A DNA stretch of 7,437 nt, from the NCBI GenBank assembly GCA_030618205.1, contig JAUXDR010000043.1, positions 1 through 7,437 on the forward strand, given 5' to 3'. The stretch is from Deltaproteobacteria bacterium (GTDB taxonomy: Bacteria > Desulfobacterota > Dissulfuribacteria > Dissulfuribacterales > UBA3076). Below are positions 6,204 through 7,437 of the stretch, piece after piece. The notes under the pieces were generated by a model. That model worked only from the letters and a program-made list of their open reading frames with translations, did not search any database and was not told where the DNA came from. The translations under genes were made by a program, and so were the position numbers. Each line of letters starts with the position of its first letter. Position 1 is the first letter of the stretch.

Positions 6204-7437
6204 AGGCCCAGAGCCTTTCGCAACAGCTCGTTTACCTTTTTGGGATTTGCCTGTCCCTTTGTCTCCTTCATAACCTGTCCAACTAAAAAACCCAGGATCT
6301 TGGTCTTTCCAGCCTTGCACTTTTCCACCTCTTTTGGATGGGCCTCCACTACCTGGTCAACCACAGCGCTGAGGGTGGATTCGTCACTCACCTGGGCAAC
6401 CCCTTGTTCTTCCACGATTTCTTTAGGGCTCTTTTTTGAATCATATGCCTGTTCAAGGATATCTTTTGCCATCTTGCCGCTAATAGTGCCATCATCTATC
6501 AGCTTGAGCAATTCCGCAAGGCCGGCTGGAGGTATCGGGCAGGTATCAATTTTCCGATCCTCCTGTTTTAGAAGACGGAACAGTTCTACCATTACCCAGT
6601 TGCTGACAATCTTTGGACTGGGAAACAGGGCTACGCATTCATCGAAGTAATCAGCCAGGGACTTTGAGGCTGTGAGGACTCCTGCATCATAGTCTGAAAG
6701 ACCGTATTGTTCCTCAAAGCGAGCGCACTTTGCATCAGGCAGTTCAGGCAGTTCCGCCTTCACACTGTCCATCCAGGCATTATCAATCTCGACCGGGACC
6801 AAATCCGGGTCAGGAAAATATCGATAATCATGGGCCTCTTCTTTACCCCTCATTGTGACTGTTACACCCTTGGCCGCATCCCAAAGACGGGTCTCCTGCA
6901 CTATCTTATGGCCATCAAGTAAAAGAGCTGTCTGACGCCTTATCTCAAACTCCAATGCCTTCTGCACGTTACGGAAAGAATTCATGTTCTTGAGTTCCGT
7001 CCTGACGCCAAAGTCTTCCCGCCCCTTGGGTCTCAAGGAGATATTGGCATCACAGCGCAGACTACCCTCTTCCATATTGCCGTCGCTGATCTCCAAATAA
7101 CGGACCTGCTGTCTCATTTTCTTAAGATATGAAGCAGCCTCTTCAGGACTTCGAATATCAGGCTCGCTCACAATCTCAATCAAAGGCACACCTGTCCGAT
7201 TAAGGTCCACATAGCTGACCGGCCTGTTTTCATCATGTATCAATTTGCCCGCATCCTCTTCCAAATGGATGCGGGTAATATTGATCCTCTTGGGCTGTCC
7301 GTTTATAGCGATTTCAACCCAACCGCGTTCAGCCAGAGGAAGATCATATTGAGAAATCTGATAGCCCTTGGGAAGATCAGGATAAAAATAGTGCTTTCTG
7401 GCAAAAACGCTGAAATGGGCAATTTCGCAATGTGTGG
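6200..7437 (-). CDS. gatB: Asp-tRNA(Asn)/Glu-tRNA(Gln) amidotransferase subunit B (partial, N terminus missing)
   Basis: GatB binds misacylated Glu-tRNA(Gln) or Asp-tRNA(Asn) and, with GatA and GatC, phosphorylates and amidates the amino acid. The presence of GatB implies the indirect route for Gln- and/or Asn-tRNA. About 411 C-terminal residues are visible. Family full length is roughly 475-480, so about 65 N-terminal residues lie beyond the right edge. Recognisable GatB blocks in order are [88 protein letters not shown] and [15 protein letters not shown]. The C-terminal YqeY-like tail follows, with [20 protein letters not shown]. The frame is open to 7437 with no ATG between 7264 and the edge, so the apparent TTG at 7264 is internal. 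It is the first visible gene of the minus-strand run and shares a 4-base ATGA overlap with mtnA. gatA and gatC are not in the window. Confidence 0.96.
   Translation of the reverse strand, partial: THCEIAHFSVFARKHYFYPDLPKGYQISQYDLPLAERGWVEIAINGQPKRINITRIHLEEDAGKLIHDENRPVSYVDLNRTGVPLIEIVSEPDIRSPEEAASYLKKMRQQVRYLEISDGNMEEGSLRCDANISLRPKGREDFGVRTELKNMNSFRNVQKALEFEIRRQTALLLDGHKIVQETRLWDAAKGVTVTMRGKEEAHDYRYFPDPDLVPVEIDNAWMDSVKAELPELPDAKCARFEEQYGLSDYDAGVLTASKSLADYFDECVALFPSPKIVSNWVMVELFRLLKQEDRKIDTCPIPPAGLAELLKLIDDGTISGKMAKDILEQAYDSKKSPKEIVEEQGVAQVSDESTLSAVVDQVVEAHPKEVEKCKAGKTKILGFLVGQVMKETKGQANPKKVNELLRKALGL

Noticed and set aside
6108..6650. 180-codon open frame on the plus strand across the mtnA/gatB junction
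   Set aside because: It is antisense to two well-recognised genes. Its composition is Ser/Phe-rich, as expected for a shadow frame.

Overview
The window looks like chromosomal DNA from a Gram-negative, environmental, delta-proteobacterial type of organism (Desulfobacterota-like). This is inferred from gene style only: a sigma-54 activator, PilZ and GGDEF signalling proteins, a bacterial GatB, and AT-rich intergenic spacers carrying short palindromic repeats. No 16S rRNA or other taxonomic marker is present, so the assignment is tentative. There are seven protein genes, two of them cut by the window ends. No tRNA, rRNA, CRISPR array or transposase gene was seen.

Left part (1-3010), signalling. 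On the minus strand lie a sigma-54-dependent activator that has no receiver domain (624-1709) and, downstream of it, the start of a PilZ-PAS protein that runs off the left edge. A terminator-like hairpin (567-600) separates them. Divergent from these, across a 308-bp spacer, a plus-strand gene encodes a response regulator with a GGDEF output domain, a predicted c-di-GMP synthase with intact catalytic and inhibitory-site motifs. The three neighbours could form a small c-di-GMP circuit: one makes the messenger, one (PilZ) can bind it, and one controls sigma-54 promoters. That link is inference from adjacency.

Spacers. The divergent spacer (1710-2017) holds an 8-bp tandem repeat, with partly complementary sequence just after it, and a clean 7-2-7 palindrome close to the cyclase gene. 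The convergent spacer (3011-3201) contains a 165-bp stretch bounded by a perfect 12-bp inverted repeat with a nested imperfect hairpin. It resembles a MITE or a bidirectional terminator.

Right part (3202-7437), one tightly packed minus-strand gene run, in transcription order: gatB (5' end missing), mtnA, a tandem-GAF protein, and an MreB-family actin. The reading frames overlap at all three junctions (4, about 17 and about 20 nt), which suggests a single transcript with coupled translation. The functions are mixed: Gln/Asn-tRNA amidation, methylthioribose-phosphate salvage, a probable small-molecule sensor or regulator, and a cytoskeletal ATPase. The MreB-type gene is last in the run and has no mreC or mreD after it, so it is probably not the organism's main mreBCD locus. 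The GAF-MreB pair is the most interesting association in the window.
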